This document shows, in pieces, positions 8,042-17,066 of a stretch of 64,000 bases of DNA; within the stretch, counting starts at the first letter, position 1, and every line of letters starts with the position of its first letter. The DNA comes from Desulfovibrio piger (GTDB lineage: Bacteria > Desulfobacterota > Desulfovibrionia > Desulfovibrionales > Desulfovibrionaceae): assembly GCF_012843875.1 (NCBI RefSeq), contig NZ_JABAFY010000004.1, positions 1 through 64,000 on the forward strand, read 5' to 3'. The translations under genes and the position numbers were made by a program. Below the pieces are notes generated by a model that saw only the letters and a list, made by a program, of their open reading frames with translations, had not been told where the DNA came from and ran no database searches.

Positions 8042-9313
8042 ATGAAAGAAGTATTCCAGATGTTGAAGGACCCGCGTTTCCACCTGGTGTACGGGGTGAC
8101 GCAACGCTACAGCAACGGCCCGGAACCGCGCCGCGTGCGCCTCAACCGCGAGGGCTACAAGCTCGTGGAAGGCGTGACCAAGAAAGCCCTGGTCTACCCG
8201 CGCATGCGCCTGGCGGTGCATCCTTCGCCGCTCAAGGGGGACGCGTTCTCGCCCATCTTCGGCCGCATCACCGACGTGACCGAGCGCAGCCTCTTCGTGG
8301 AGGCCATCGAGCCCGACGAGGCCCTGCGCGCCCTGGCCGACGGCGTGGAGAAGGTGGACCTGATCAATGACGAACGCACGGGCCAGGAACTGGCCGTGCT
8401 GCTCAAGAGCCTGGGCCTGAACACCAAGAGCCTGGGCCAGCAGTGCGAGACCCTGATCATCAACGGCCTCAACCCCGACCCCGGCGTCACCTGGGCCGAG
8501 CCCATGCTGCTGACCCACCAGGGCACGCTGCGGGCCGGTCTGGCCGTGCTGCGCCGCCTTTCCCCGGCCAAACGCATCCTGCTGGCCGTGCCGCGCGAGA
8601 TGCACCTGCATTTCGACGACGTGGAAGTGGTGCGCGTGACGGCCCGCTATCCGGCCAGCGTCGATGCCCTGCTGGTCAAGAGCGTCACCGGCAAGGAAAA
8701 GCCCGAAGGCGTGGGCGTGGTGGGGCTCCACAATGTCTGGAGCCTGGGCCGCGTGGCCCGCACGGGCCTGCCGCTCATCGAGTCGGTCATCACCCTGGGC
8801 AGCTACACCCACTCCGGCAACTATATCGTCAAGGAAGGCAGCATGCTGGGCGAGCTGCTGGAATTCGCCCACATCAAGCTCAACAGCGGCGACACCCTGG
8901 TTCGCGGCGGCCCGCTGCGCGGCGAGAGCATCGACCGCCTGGACCGCAGCATCACCAAGGGGGCCACGGGCGTCTTCGTGGTGGAGGCCGGCACCGTGCC
9001 GCCCATGGAAGGCCACAGCCCCTGCATCAACTGCGGCGCCTGCGTGCTGATCTGTCCCGCGCGCCTGAGCCCCAGCATGCTGAGCCGCAACGCGGAATTC
9101 GCCCTGCACGAGCGCTGCCGCGACGAACACGTGGACTGCTGTCTGGAATGCGGCCTGTGCGGTTATGTCTGCATCGCCCGCCGTCCGGTCCTGCAATACA
9201 TCCGTCTGGCCAAGCACAAGCTGGCCCAGGCCGATGAGGCCCGCCGTCTGAAAGAACGGGAGCTGCGTCCCGCGGCGCAGCCTGCCGCCGAAGCCAAGGA
9301 AGGAGAAAACTGA
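8042..9313 (+). CDS. rnfC: Ion-translocating oxidoreductase subunit RnfC
   Basis: Peripheral cytoplasmic subunit that binds NADH/flavin and two [4Fe-4S] clusters and feeds electrons into Rnf. The 423-residue protein has the RnfC N-terminal and SLBB-type region and ends with two cluster motifs: CINCGACVLICP (about residues 325-336) and CCLECGLCGYVC (about 363-374). A short Ala/Glu/Arg-rich tail follows, much shorter than the long repeats of enterobacterial RnfC. Ten nt separate it from the cytochrome gene and its TGA overlaps the rnfD ATG by one base. Confidence 0.93.
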   Translation: MKEVFQMLKDPRFHLVYGVTQRYSNGPEPRRVRLNREGYKLVEGVTKKALVYPRMRLAVHPSPLKGDAFSPIFGRITDVTERSLFVEAIEPDEALRALADGVEKVDLINDERTGQELAVLLKSLGLNTKSLGQQCETLIINGLNPDPGVTWAEPMLLTHQGTLRAGLAVLRRLSPAKRILLAVPREMHLHFDDVEVVRVTARYPASVDALLVKSVTGKEKPEGVGVVGLHNVWSLGRVARTGLPLIESVITLGSYTHSGNYIVKEGSMLGELLEFAHIKLNSGDTLVRGGPLRGESIDRLDRSITKGATGVFVVEAGTVPPMEGHSPCINCGACVLICPARLSPSMLSRNAEFALHERCRDEHVDCCLECGLCGYVCIARRPVLQYIRLAKHKLAQADEARRLKERELRPAAQPAAEAKEGEN

Positions 9314-10272
9314 TGCCCGCTGCCGCTCAATCTTCCGTTTTGCTGGCCATGAGCGCCCCGCCGTACTGGCATTGCGGGCGCACCGTGCGCCGCCAGAGCC
9401 TGATGACCCTCGCGGCCCTGCTGCCTGCCGTCATCGGGGCCGTCTGGACCTGGGGCCTGCCCGCCGTGCGCGTCATGTCCCTGTGTGTGGCCGTGGCCGT
9501 GCTCACCGAGGCCGCCTGCCAGAAACTCATGGGCCGCGAGCTGGCCATCGACGACTACACGGCCGTCTGTTCCGGCCTGCTGCTGTCCTTCATGCTGCCG
9601 GCCGACGCCCCCTGGTGGATCGCGGTCATGGCGCCGCTCATCGCCATCAGCCTGGGCAAGATGGCCTTTGGCGGTCTGGGCGCCAACCCGGTCAACACCT
9701 CCGTGGTGGGCTGGGCCGTGCTCTTCGTCTCCTTCCCCCTGTTCATGGAACCCAATGCCGTGCAGCTCAACGCCGCGTCCATGGTGGACCCGCTGGTGCG
9801 GCTCAAGTTCTTCGGCTGGGCCGATGCCGGCAGCATCCCCCTGCAGGACCTGCTGCTGGGCCAGCAGATCAACGGCCTCGGCGCCGGGCAGGTGGGGGCG
9901 CTCTTCCTGGGCGGCTCCCTGCTGGCGGCCCGCGGCATCATCCGCTGGCAGATCGCCCTGGGCTTCTTTGCCGGGGTGGCCGGCCTGGCCGCGCTCTTCT
10001 GCATGAGCAGCCCCGCCACCGACGCCTCGCCCCTGTTCCATCTGTGCACGGGCTCGGTCATGCTGGGCGGTTTCTTCCTCATCACCGATCCGGCCAACGC
10101 GCCGTCGCGCCCCCTGCCCATGTTCCTGTACGGCCTGCTTGGCGGCGCGCTGGTGATGACCATCCGCAAGTACGGCATCTACCTTGACGGTGTGCCCTTT
10201 GCCATCCTGCTGGCCAATCTGGTGGCCCCGCTGCTGGATTCCATCCGGCCCAAACCTTTTGGAGTGCGCTAG
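9313..10272 (+). CDS. rnfD: Rnf membrane subunit D
   Basis: Integral membrane subunit (319 residues, roughly nine or ten hydrophobic helices) related to NqrB; it carries a covalent FMN on a Thr and takes part in ion translocation. The segment GLGANPVNTSVVGWA (about residues 120-134) and the N-terminal RRQSLMTLAALLPAVIGAVW match the RnfD/NqrB pattern. ATG at 9313 overlaps the rnfC stop; AAGGAGAAAACTG provides the ribosome binding site within rnfC. ApbE at the operon end is the expected flavin transferase. Confidence 0.93.
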   Translation: MPAAAQSSVLLAMSAPPYWHCGRTVRRQSLMTLAALLPAVIGAVWTWGLPAVRVMSLCVAVAVLTEAACQKLMGRELAIDDYTAVCSGLLLSFMLPADAPWWIAVMAPLIAISLGKMAFGGLGANPVNTSVVGWAVLFVSFPLFMEPNAVQLNAASMVDPLVRLKFFGWADAGSIPLQDLLLGQQINGLGAGQVGALFLGGSLLAARGIIRWQIALGFFAGVAGLAALFCMSSPATDASPLFHLCTGSVMLGGFFLITDPANAPSRPLPMFLYGLLGGALVMTIRKYGIYLDGVPFAILLANLVAPLLDSIRPKPFGVR

Positions 10273-10274
10273 CC

Positions 10275-10853
10275 ATGGCCGATATCCTGCGAATGATCGT
10301 CGTCCTGTCAGCCCTGTGCGGCCTTTCGGGCTTTGCCCTGTCCTACCTCAAGATGGTCACTGCGCCCGTCATCGAGGAACAGGTGCTGACCTATGTGCAG
10401 GGACCGGCCATTGCCGGGGTGTTCTCTGATATCGACAACCAGCCCATCGCCGACCGCAAGGCCTTCGAGACCGAGAAAGGCCGGGTGCTGGTCTTTCCCG
10501 CCATGCGTGACGGGAAGCTGGTGGGCGTGGCCCTGGAAGCCAAGGGCAAGGGCTACGGCGGTGACGTGGGCGTGATGGTGGGCTTCAATGTGGCCAACGA
10601 CACGCTGGCGGGCATCGGCACCACCACCCTCAAGGAAACGCCCGGTCTGGGCATGCGTATCGCGGAGCCCGGCTTCACCGGGCAGTTCAGGGGCATCGCC
10701 GCGCCGGTGGGCCTCAAGAGCCAGGGGGGCAGCATCGACGGCATCTCCGGCGCCACCATCTCCTCTTCGGGTGTGGTGACGGCCGTGAACCTGGCCGCCG
10801 AGGCCTACAAGGCCCTCAAGCCTGAAATCCTCAAGACCTGGGGCAACAAATAA
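10275..10853 (+). CDS. rnfG: Rnf subunit G, FMN-binding
   Basis: Membrane-anchored periplasmic flavoprotein, 192 residues. One N-terminal helix (LRMIVVLSALCGLSGFALSYL) is followed by the FMN-binding domain with SGATIS at 159-164; Thr161 is the predicted covalent FMN attachment site served by ApbE. GLGMRI and the glycine-rich segment around 112-126 also fit the family. Starts 2 nt after rnfD with GGAG upstream. Confidence 0.93.
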   Translation: MADILRMIVVLSALCGLSGFALSYLKMVTAPVIEEQVLTYVQGPAIAGVFSDIDNQPIADRKAFETEKGRVLVFPAMRDGKLVGVALEAKGKGYGGDVGVMVGFNVANDTLAGIGTTTLKETPGLGMRIAEPGFTGQFRGIAAPVGLKSQGGSIDGISGATISSSGVVTAVNLAAEAYKALKPEILKTWGNK

Positions 10854-10863
10854 GGAGCCGGCC

Positions 10864-11544
10864 ATGAGCAGCGTCATGCAAGAATTCACCAAGGGGCTGT
10901 GGAAGGACCTGCCGCCCTTCCGGCTGGTGCTTGGTCTGTGTCCCACGCTGGCGGTCACCAACTCCGCCAACAACGGCCTGGGCATGGGTGCGGCGGTCAT
11001 CTTCGTGCTCGTGCTCTCCAACATGATCATTTCCATGGTGCGCGGCATCATCCCCAAGAAAGTGCGCATCGCCTGCTTCATCGTCATCGCGGCCTCGCTG
11101 GTGGTGGCGGTGGAACTGCTCATGCAGGCCTATGCCTATCCGCTCTACCAGCAGCTGGGCATCTTCGTGCCGCTCATCGTGGTGAACTGCATCATCCTGG
11201 CCCGCGCCGAGGCCTTCGCCGCCAAGAACGGCGTGGCCGCCTCGGTGGCCGACGGCCTGGGCATCGGTCTGGGCTTCACCATGTCGCTGACCTTCCTGGG
11301 CTCGCTGCGCGAGATCCTGGGCAACGGCACCTGGTTCGGCCACCCGGTCATGTGGGACGGCTTCCAGCCGTTCGCCATCATGGTGCAGGCCCCCGGCGCC
11401 TTCATCTGCCTGGGCCTCATCCTGGCCACCATGAACGTCATCAATGTCTGGCAGGCGCGCCGCAAGGGCGGCCAGGTGGTGGAAACCTCCAGCTGCGGCG
11501 GCTGCAAGGCGTGCAGCATGCTCCAGCAGCGTCAGGAACAGTAG
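10864..11544 (+). CDS. rnfE: Rnf membrane subunit E
   Basis: Integral membrane subunit homologous to NqrD, about six helices in 226 residues. PPFRLVLGLCPTLAVTNSANNGLGMG is at the N terminus and ARAEAFAAKNGVAASVADGLG in the middle; with RnfA it forms the membrane cluster site at the pseudo-symmetric core. The C-terminal tail is unusual: it ends with SSCGGCKACSMLQQRQEQ, adding three closely spaced cysteines beyond the last helix. AAGGAG precedes the ATG. Confidence 0.92.
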   Translation: MSSVMQEFTKGLWKDLPPFRLVLGLCPTLAVTNSANNGLGMGAAVIFVLVLSNMIISMVRGIIPKKVRIACFIVIAASLVVAVELLMQAYAYPLYQQLGIFVPLIVVNCIILARAEAFAAKNGVAASVADGLGIGLGFTMSLTFLGSLREILGNGTWFGHPVMWDGFQPFAIMVQAPGAFICLGLILATMNVINVWQARRKGGQVVETSSCGGCKACSMLQQRQEQ

Positions 11545-11571
11545 CCCGCGGGCTTTCGCAAGGATGCGCGT

Positions 11572-12147
11572 ATGGATATCTTCCAGCTTTTCATCTCGGC
11601 CATCTTCGTCAACAACATCGTGCTGGCCCAGTACCTGGGCAACTGCCCCTACCTTGGCTGCTCCAAGGAAAAAGGCGTGGCCCTGGGCATGGGCGGCGCG
11701 GTGATCTTCGTCATCATCGTGGCCACGGCCTGCACCTGGCTCATGCAGCGTTACGTGCTGGAGCCCTTTGGCCTGGGCTACCTGCAGACCATCGTCTTCA
11801 TCGTGGTCATCGCCTCGCTGGTGCAGTTCGTGGAGATGTTCCTCAAGAAGATGGTGCCGCCCCTGTATGCGGCCCTGGGCATCTTCCTGCCGCTGATCAC
11901 CACCAACTGCGCCGTCATGGGCGTGGCCATCCTGGTGCAGCGCGAGGAATACGACCTGCTCACCTCCGTACTGTACGGCGGGGCCTCGGCCGTGGGCTTC
12001 ACCCTGGCCCTCCTGCTCATGGCGGGCATCCGCGAGCGGCTGGATACCTGCCGTCTGCCCAAGGCCATGGCCGGGACGCCCATCGCCCTCATCATGGCCG
12101 GCCTGATGTCGCTGGCTTTCATGGGCTTCAAGGGCATGGCGCAATAA
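11572..12147 (+). CDS. rnfA: Rnf membrane subunit A
   Basis: Integral membrane subunit homologous to NqrE, 191 residues, about six helices. The N terminus MDIFQLFISAIFVNNIVLAQYLGNCPYLG and the LPLITTNCAVMGVA segment (two conserved Cys regions) are typical of RnfA. AAGGA precedes the ATG. RnfA and RnfE are inverted homologues that bind the intramembrane iron-sulfur centre. Confidence 0.94.
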   Translation: MDIFQLFISAIFVNNIVLAQYLGNCPYLGCSKEKGVALGMGGAVIFVIIVATACTWLMQRYVLEPFGLGYLQTIVFIVVIASLVQFVEMFLKKMVPPLYAALGIFLPLITTNCAVMGVAILVQREEYDLLTSVLYGGASAVGFTLALLLMAGIRERLDTCRLPKAMAGTPIALIMAGLMSLAFMGFKGMAQ

Positions 12148-12196
12148 CGCGGACTACGGGCTTTTGACTGCCGCTGGGCGGCAAGGAGAGGCATAT

Positions 12197-13129
12197 ATGG
12201 TTTTCGTTTCCATCATCACCCTGTTCGGATTGGGGCTCGTGGCCGCCATCCTGCTGTCCATCGCCTCGCGCGTCTTCTACGTCAAGGAAGACCCGCGGGT
12301 GGAGGCCGTGCTGGAGGTCCTGCCCGGGGCCAACTGCGGTGGTTGCGGCTTTGCCGGCTGCGAAGGCTACGCCGCGGCCGTGGTCTCCGATCCCGACATC
12401 CCGGCCAACAAATGCTGCGCCGGCGGTGCCGATACGGCCATCGCCGTGGGCGAGCTGACCGGCAAGACCGTGGCCGAGGCGGAACCCCTGTTCTCGCTGC
12501 GGCGCTGTGACAAGCTGGCCGGCAACGTGGCCCTGCGCTACCAGTACCAGGGCATGCCCTCCTGCGCGGCGGCGGCCATGCTGCGCGGCGGCACCGATAC
12601 CTGCCACTGGTCCTGCATGGGCTTCGGCGACTGCGTGCAGGTCTGCCCCTTCGACGCCATGCAGGTCAAGGACGGCGTGGTGCGCGTGGACATGTCCCGC
12701 TGCACGGGCTGCGGCATGTGCGTGTCGGCCTGCCCGCGCGGAGTGCTGGAGCTGGTGCCGCGCCGCCATCGTGTGGCCGTGTTCTGCAATACGCGCGACA
12801 AGCTGCGTGCCGTGACCGAAGTCTGCGACGCGGGCTGCATCAATTGCGGCCGCTGCGCCAAGGCCTGTCCGGCCAAGGCCGTGAGCAACGTGGCCGGGCG
12901 CATGGTGGTGGACCAGATCAAGTGTGTTTCTTACGGGCCCGATTGCGGTGAGGCCTGCGTGGAGGCCTGTGCCCGCCACATCCTGCGGCGAACCTGCCCC
13001 ACGGGCATCGAGGCCGCCAATGTGGCCAGGATGAAGGATGACAGCGATGGCGACGGCGCTGCTGGGGGCGGCACCGTGCCTGTGACCGGAAAGAATGACC
13101 GCCCCGCACAGGAGAACTGCAATGCCTAA
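12197..13129 (+). CDS. rnfB: Rnf subunit B, multi-cluster ferredoxin-type
   Basis: Ferredoxin-accepting subunit with an N-terminal membrane anchor (VFVSIITLFGLGLVAAILLSIA) and several iron-sulfur clusters. The protein (310 residues) shows the N-terminal cluster motif NCGGCGFAGCEG, then CVQVCP, CTGCGMCVSACP and CINCGRCAKACP, plus a Cys-rich C-terminal region (CGEACVEAC). It is longer than E. coli RsxB (about 190), as in other anaerobes with extra clusters. AAGGAG lies upstream of the ATG. Its last 8 nt overlap apbE. Confidence 0.93.
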   Translation: MVFVSIITLFGLGLVAAILLSIASRVFYVKEDPRVEAVLEVLPGANCGGCGFAGCEGYAAAVVSDPDIPANKCCAGGADTAIAVGELTGKTVAEAEPLFSLRRCDKLAGNVALRYQYQGMPSCAAAAMLRGGTDTCHWSCMGFGDCVQVCPFDAMQVKDGVVRVDMSRCTGCGMCVSACPRGVLELVPRRHRVAVFCNTRDKLRAVTEVCDAGCINCGRCAKACPAKAVSNVAGRMVVDQIKCVSYGPDCGEACVEACARHILRRTCPTGIEAANVARMKDDSDGDGAAGGGTVPVTGKNDRPAQENCNA

Positions 13130-14150
13130 GACCTCTCGCCGAGATTTTTTGCGCTGGACGCTGGCCGGCAGCGGCCTGCTTCTGGCCGGTGCGGCCTCCG
13201 TCCTGGAGCCCGCGCCCGCCCGGGCCGTGACGCGCCTTGGCGCGCCCACGCAGCAGACGGCCCTGTTCATGGGCACCATGGTGAGCATCACCGTGGCCTG
13301 TCCCTCGTCCACCCAGGCCCACGATGCCATGGATCTGGCTTTTGCCGAGGGGCGCCGTCTGGAAGCCCTGCTGACCCGGCATGACGCGGCGGCCCCCCTG
13401 GGCGTGCTCAACAGCCAGGGCAGCCTGCGTGACGTGCCGCCCGAGCTGCTCAATGTCTGGCAGCGGGCTCACGGCATCTGCCATCTGACCGGCGGTGCCT
13501 TCGATGCCACTGTCCTGCCCCTGGTGCGCCTGCTGGAGAGCCGCAGCAATCCCGAAGGCGAGCTGGAGCTGCCCGAGAGCGACCTGCGCGAGGCCCTGGC
13601 CCTGGTGGATACCGATGCCGTGTACGCCGGTCGCGACGGGATGCGTCTGGAACGGCAGGGCATGGGCCTGACCCTGGACGGCATCGCCAAGGGGCATATC
13701 GTGGATGCCATGTCCGCCGTGCTGCTGCGCGCGGGCTGCGAGAACCATCTCATCAATGCCGGCGGCGACATCCTGGCGCGCGGGCACAAGGCCCCGGGCG
13801 TGTTCTGGCGCGTGGCCGTGGAAGATCCGGAAAAGCGCGGCCACTACCCGCAGGTGCTGGAGCTGTACAACCAGGCCATCGCCACGTCCGGCGGTTATGA
13901 GATGCACTATGACGCCGAGGGGCGCCATCATCATCTGCTGGACCCGTCCACCGGGCGGAGCCCCGTGCTGGGCAGCATGAGCGTGCTGGCCGCCACCTGC
14001 ATGCAGGCCGATGCACTGGCCACCGGCCTGTCCGTCCTGCCCGCCGGGGATGCCCTGACGCTGGCCGACAGCCTTTCGGGCTGCGCCTGCGGCCTGCTGC
14101 GCCGGGACGGCCGCCTGCAGGTCTCCCGCCGCTGGCCTGCGGAAGCCTGA
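13122..14150 (+). CDS. apbE: FAD:protein FMN transferase (ApbE/RnfF), Tat-exported
   Basis: Attaches FMN covalently to Thr in RnfG and RnfD from FAD, in the periplasm. The 342-residue protein starts MPKTSRRDFLRW, a twin-arginine signal followed by a hydrophobic stretch and ARA cleavage-type site. ApbE features include MGTMVSITVAC, GGAFDATVLPL, LDGIAKGHIVDA and INAGGDI. ATG 13122 has GGAG 7 nt upstream and overlaps the end of rnfB, placing it as the last gene of the Rnf operon (RnfF in some species). Terminator at 14171. Confidence 0.93.
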   Translation: MPKTSRRDFLRWTLAGSGLLLAGAASVLEPAPARAVTRLGAPTQQTALFMGTMVSITVACPSSTQAHDAMDLAFAEGRRLEALLTRHDAAAPLGVLNSQGSLRDVPPELLNVWQRAHGICHLTGGAFDATVLPLVRLLESRSNPEGELELPESDLREALALVDTDAVYAGRDGMRLERQGMGLTLDGIAKGHIVDAMSAVLLRAGCENHLINAGGDILARGHKAPGVFWRVAVEDPEKRGHYPQVLELYNQAIATSGGYEMHYDAEGRHHHLLDPSTGRSPVLGSMSVLAATCMQADALATGLSVLPAGDALTLADSLSGCACGLLRRDGRLQVSRRWPAEA

Positions 14151-14170
14151 TACTGATCGTTCATGGATGC

Positions 14171-14202
14171 AAAAAGCCCGTCCCCCAGGGGACGGGCTTT
14201 TT
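14171..14202 (+). terminator. Terminator of the Rnf operon
   Basis: AAAAAGCCCGTCCCC and GGGGACGGGCTTTTT form a perfect 15-bp stem with a CA loop, 20 bp after the apbE stop. Confidence 0.93.
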
Positions 14203-14417
14203 CCGTTTCCGGCACCGGCCGTTCCTGTTCCCCATCCCAGCAAGCCCGCTCTCCGCGATCTGCCGCGGTATCCTGCCGCCGGGCCTCAAAAGGGGCACGG
14301 CAAAAGGAGGCAAAAGGGGAGGAGGGAACAACGTCCGGGACGTCTTTCGGTCGCTGGCGGCCATCCGGGGAGAGCGACCTGGTCCGCCGCCGCATCCGGC
14401 GGCTGCCGCAAGGCATG

Positions 14418-14448
14418 AAAAAAGGGAGGACGTCGTCCTCCCTTTTTT
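14418..14448. terminator. Bidirectional terminator, serves the OsmC gene
   Basis: AAAAAAGGGAGGAC and GTCCTCCCTTTTTT form a perfect stem. On the minus strand it lies 23 bp after the OsmC-family stop. The 215 bp between this and the Rnf terminator contain no gene that I can support. Confidence 0.9.
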
Positions 14449-14470
14449 GTCATATCGTGCGCCGGGTGCC

Positions 14471-14881
14471 CTAGCGGCTCCACTTGAAGGTGAAGACCTG
14501 CTCGGTATCGGGATGCAGGCTCAGATGCACGGGGCAGGTATGGGCGGCCCGTTCGATCATGGTCTTTTCCTTTTCGGAGAACTCACGGTCGGGCATGTTG
14601 AAGATGATCTCGATCTTGCCGATGCGGCGCGGGTTGGCGCTCATGGTCTTGCTGATCTCGATGGTGGTGCCGGTCACGTCCACGCCGTGGTTCCGGCCGT
14701 AGATGCCGATGATGGTCATGGCGCAGGCGGCCAGGGCCGTGGCGCAAAGGTCGGTGGGGCAGAAGGCCTCGCCCTTGCCGTTGTTGTCCTTGGGGGCGTC
14801 GGTGACGAGCACGGTACCGCTCTGCTGGTGCACGCATTCCACGCGCAGGTCGCCGAGATATTTGGCGGTGATGTCTGCCAT
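14471..14881 (-). CDS. OsmC/Ohr-family protein
   Basis: A 136-residue protein of the OsmC superfamily, thiol peroxidases that reduce organic hydroperoxides. It has the family layout: an N-terminal strand region (MADITAKYLGDLRV), a central helix with CATALAACAMT carrying one redox Cys, and HTCPVH near the C terminus carrying the second. Whether it reduces peroxides or is one of the less-defined YhfA-like members cannot be told. The ATG at 14881 follows AAGGAG. Monocistronic, with a terminator at 14418. Confidence 0.85.
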   Translation of the reverse strand: MADITAKYLGDLRVECVHQQSGTVLVTDAPKDNNGKGEAFCPTDLCATALAACAMTIIGIYGRNHGVDVTGTTIEISKTMSANPRRIGKIEIIFNMPDREFSEKEKTMIERAAHTCPVHLSLHPDTEQVFTFKWSR

Positions 14882-15031
14882 GGGGGAACTCCTTTTTTGC
14901 CTCAGAATGCCCTGTCCGCTCCCCGGACGCAAGAGGTATGTCCGTAGTCAGGGAAAACGGTTTCGAGGCTTCTGGGGGCCTTGTGGCGTTATGCCGGGCC
15001 ATGTCCGGGATGCCGGACCGTTCCGGCCATG

Positions 15032-15057
15032 AAAAAAGGGGAGGCGGCTGCCTCCCC
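15032..15057 (-). terminator. Terminator of the malic enzyme gene
   Basis: Read on the minus strand GGGGAGGC-AGCC-GCCTCCCC is followed by TTTTTTC. It starts about 30 bp past the stop at 15090. Confidence 0.9.
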
Positions 15058-15089
15058 GTACGTTCGGAACAGCGGGATTGTCCGCTGCT

Positions 15090-16400
15090 TTAATCGTTGG
15101 CCAGACGGGCGGCGTCGGCGCGACGGCGCATGCGGGCCACGCGTTCGCGCAGACCGGCGCGGTAGGCGTCCAGATCCTCGATGCGGGCGCGGGCCACGCC
15201 GCTTTCCATGGCGGCACGGGCCACGGCGGGCGTCACCCATTCGATGATGCGCGGATCCAGCGGGCTGGGGATGATGTAGTCGGGGCCGAAGCTGAATTTC
15301 TTGCCGCCGTAGGCCTTGCTCACTTCTTCGGGCACGTCTTCGCGGGCCAGCATGGCCAGGGCCTCGGCAGCGGCCAGCTTCATGGCTTCGTTGATCTCCG
15401 TGGCCTGCACGTCCAGGGCGCCGCGGAAGATGAAGGGGAAGCCGGACACGTTGTTGATCTGGTTGGGGCAGTCGGAGCGGCCGGTGCCCATGAGCAGGTC
15501 GTCACGGGCGGCCTTGGCTTCGGCGTAGGTGATCTCGGGCACGGGGTTGGCGCAGGCAAAGATCACGGAATGCGAGGCCATGCTGCGCACCATGTCCTGC
15601 GTGACCAGACCGGGCTTGGACAGGCCCAGGAACACATGGGCGCCCTGCATGGCTTCGGCCAGGGTGGCGTCCTTTTCCTGCGCGAAGGCGGCCTTGGTGG
15701 GATGCAGCTTGTCCTGGCGGCCCTTGTGGATCAGGCCCTTGCTGTCGAACATCCAGATGTTCTCGCGCTTGACGCCCAGGCTGACGTAGAAGTTGGCGCA
15801 GGCGATGCCGGCGGCACCGGCGCCCACCACCACGACCTTCATGTCTTCCATCTTGCGGCCGGCGATGTGGGCCGCGTTGATGAGGCCCGCGCCGGAGATG
15901 ACGGCGGTGCCGTGCTGGTCGTCATGGAAGACGGGGATGTTCATGATCTCCTTGAGCTTCTGTTCGATGTAGAAGCACTCGGGGGCCTTGATGTCTTCCA
16001 GGTTGATGCCGCCGAAGGTGGGCTCCAGGGTCTTGACCACGTTGATGAGCTCGTCGGGATCGGTGGTGGCCAGCTCCAGGTCGAAGACGTCCACGTCGGC
16101 GAACATCTTGAAGAGCATGCCCTTGCCTTCCATGACGGGCTTGCCCGCCAGGGGGCCGATGTTGCCCAGGCCCAGCACGGCCGTACCGTTGCTGACCACG
16201 GCCACCAGATTGCTGCGGGCGGTGAGGCTGGCCGCGGCGGCGGGATCGGCCTCGATGGCGCGGCAGACATCGGCCACGCCGGGCGAATAGGCCAGGGTCA
16301 GGTCGTCCTGGGTCTCGCCCCGCTTGGAGGGCAGCACTTCCACCTTACCGGGGCGGGGCTCCGCATGATATTTCCAGACATCTTCCTTGGTATAGCTCAT
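15090..16400 (-). CDS. maeB: Malic enzyme, short form
   Basis: Oxidative decarboxylation of malate to pyruvate with NAD(P). The 436-residue protein matches the malic domain only; the phosphotransacetylase-like C-terminal half of E. coli MaeB (759 aa) is absent. Visible features are [14 protein letters not shown], the catalytic-Lys/metal region [27 protein letters not shown], and a Rossmann motif [11 protein letters not shown]. The ATG at 16400 begins [12 protein letters not shown]. Cofactor preference cannot be decided by eye. A promoter with a leader of about 190 nt is visible at 16598-16626. Confidence 0.9.
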   Translation of the reverse strand: MSYTKEDVWKYHAEPRPGKVEVLPSKRGETQDDLTLAYSPGVADVCRAIEADPAAAASLTARSNLVAVVSNGTAVLGLGNIGPLAGKPVMEGKGMLFKMFADVDVFDLELATTDPDELINVVKTLEPTFGGINLEDIKAPECFYIEQKLKEIMNIPVFHDDQHGTAVISGAGLINAAHIAGRKMEDMKVVVVGAGAAGIACANFYVSLGVKRENIWMFDSKGLIHKGRQDKLHPTKAAFAQEKDATLAEAMQGAHVFLGLSKPGLVTQDMVRSMASHSVIFACANPVPEITYAEAKAARDDLLMGTGRSDCPNQINNVSGFPFIFRGALDVQATEINEAMKLAAAEALAMLAREDVPEEVSKAYGGKKFSFGPDYIIPSPLDPRIIEWVTPAVARAAMESGVARARIEDLDAYRAGLRERVARMRRRADAARLAND

Positions 16401-16597
16401 AGTATCCTCTGCTGCTCGGCTGGAGCGGTGAGATAGTGAAAAACGGGCCCGGACAGGCGTGGGGACAGCGTTCTCCTGTTTGCATGGCTCCTTGATCGGA
16501 GCGGGGAGGAACGCGCGCTCTCGCGCCGTGACGGGCGTTTTCGGCCCCGGGCCGCGGGACATGGCCGTATGCCATGCGATCGCCCGGCCAACACATG

Positions 16598-16626
16598 AGT
16601 ATAAAAATCCGTTGCCGCTTTCGCAA
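16598..16626 (-). promoter_or_regulatory. Sigma70-type promoter for maeB
   Basis: Minus strand TTGCGA (16626-16621), a 17-bp spacer, then TATACT (16603-16598). Implies transcription starting near 16591 and a leader of about 190 nt before the maeB ATG. Confidence 0.5.
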
Positions 16627-16899
16627 GTGCGGGCAGGGGGGCGGACGTGGCTGGTTTCAGAAGGATGGACGGGTGGTGTGGCGCGGCAGACTGCGGCCTC
16701 TGATGGTCCCCCGGTACTGTGGGAGAGGGGCAATGGAAAATATGGCGGGATGCCCGCTACTTCCGCAGGGTGTAGGGAGTAGGTCGCCTATGGAGCGGGG
16801 ACGGGAAGAGAACGGCCGATGTCCCTAGGTGCGCCCTTTTGTTCCGGCATGCGGGCTGGGCCGTCAGCGGGGCAGGGGAGGGAGGAGCGACGTCAGACG

Positions 16900-17053
16900 G
16901 GCTCCTTGTGCGGCCTTTTTGAAGGCTGGAGAAGACACGAGGGGAAGGGGAGATTTTCCACCGGAGACGGCCGGAGGCGGTCGCAGGGCCATTGCCCGTC
17001 ATGACGCGGTCGCTCCGGGCATCGGCAGCGCGATGGCGTCCCCTTCCCCTATG
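16900..17053 (-). repeat. Interrupted intergenic hairpin element, copy H
   Basis: The segment at 16900-16951 aligns with 17640-17695 (both contain CGGGCTCCTTGTG and a GAGGGGAAGGGGA-type left arm). The matching right arm TCCCCTTCCCCTA lies about 85 bp away at 17040-17052, so the loop has gained extra DNA. It is 3' of panD. The rest of the 666-bp gap between maeB and panD holds no gene I can support. Confidence 0.55.
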
Positions 17054-17066
17054 GTAAAAGAACTGT

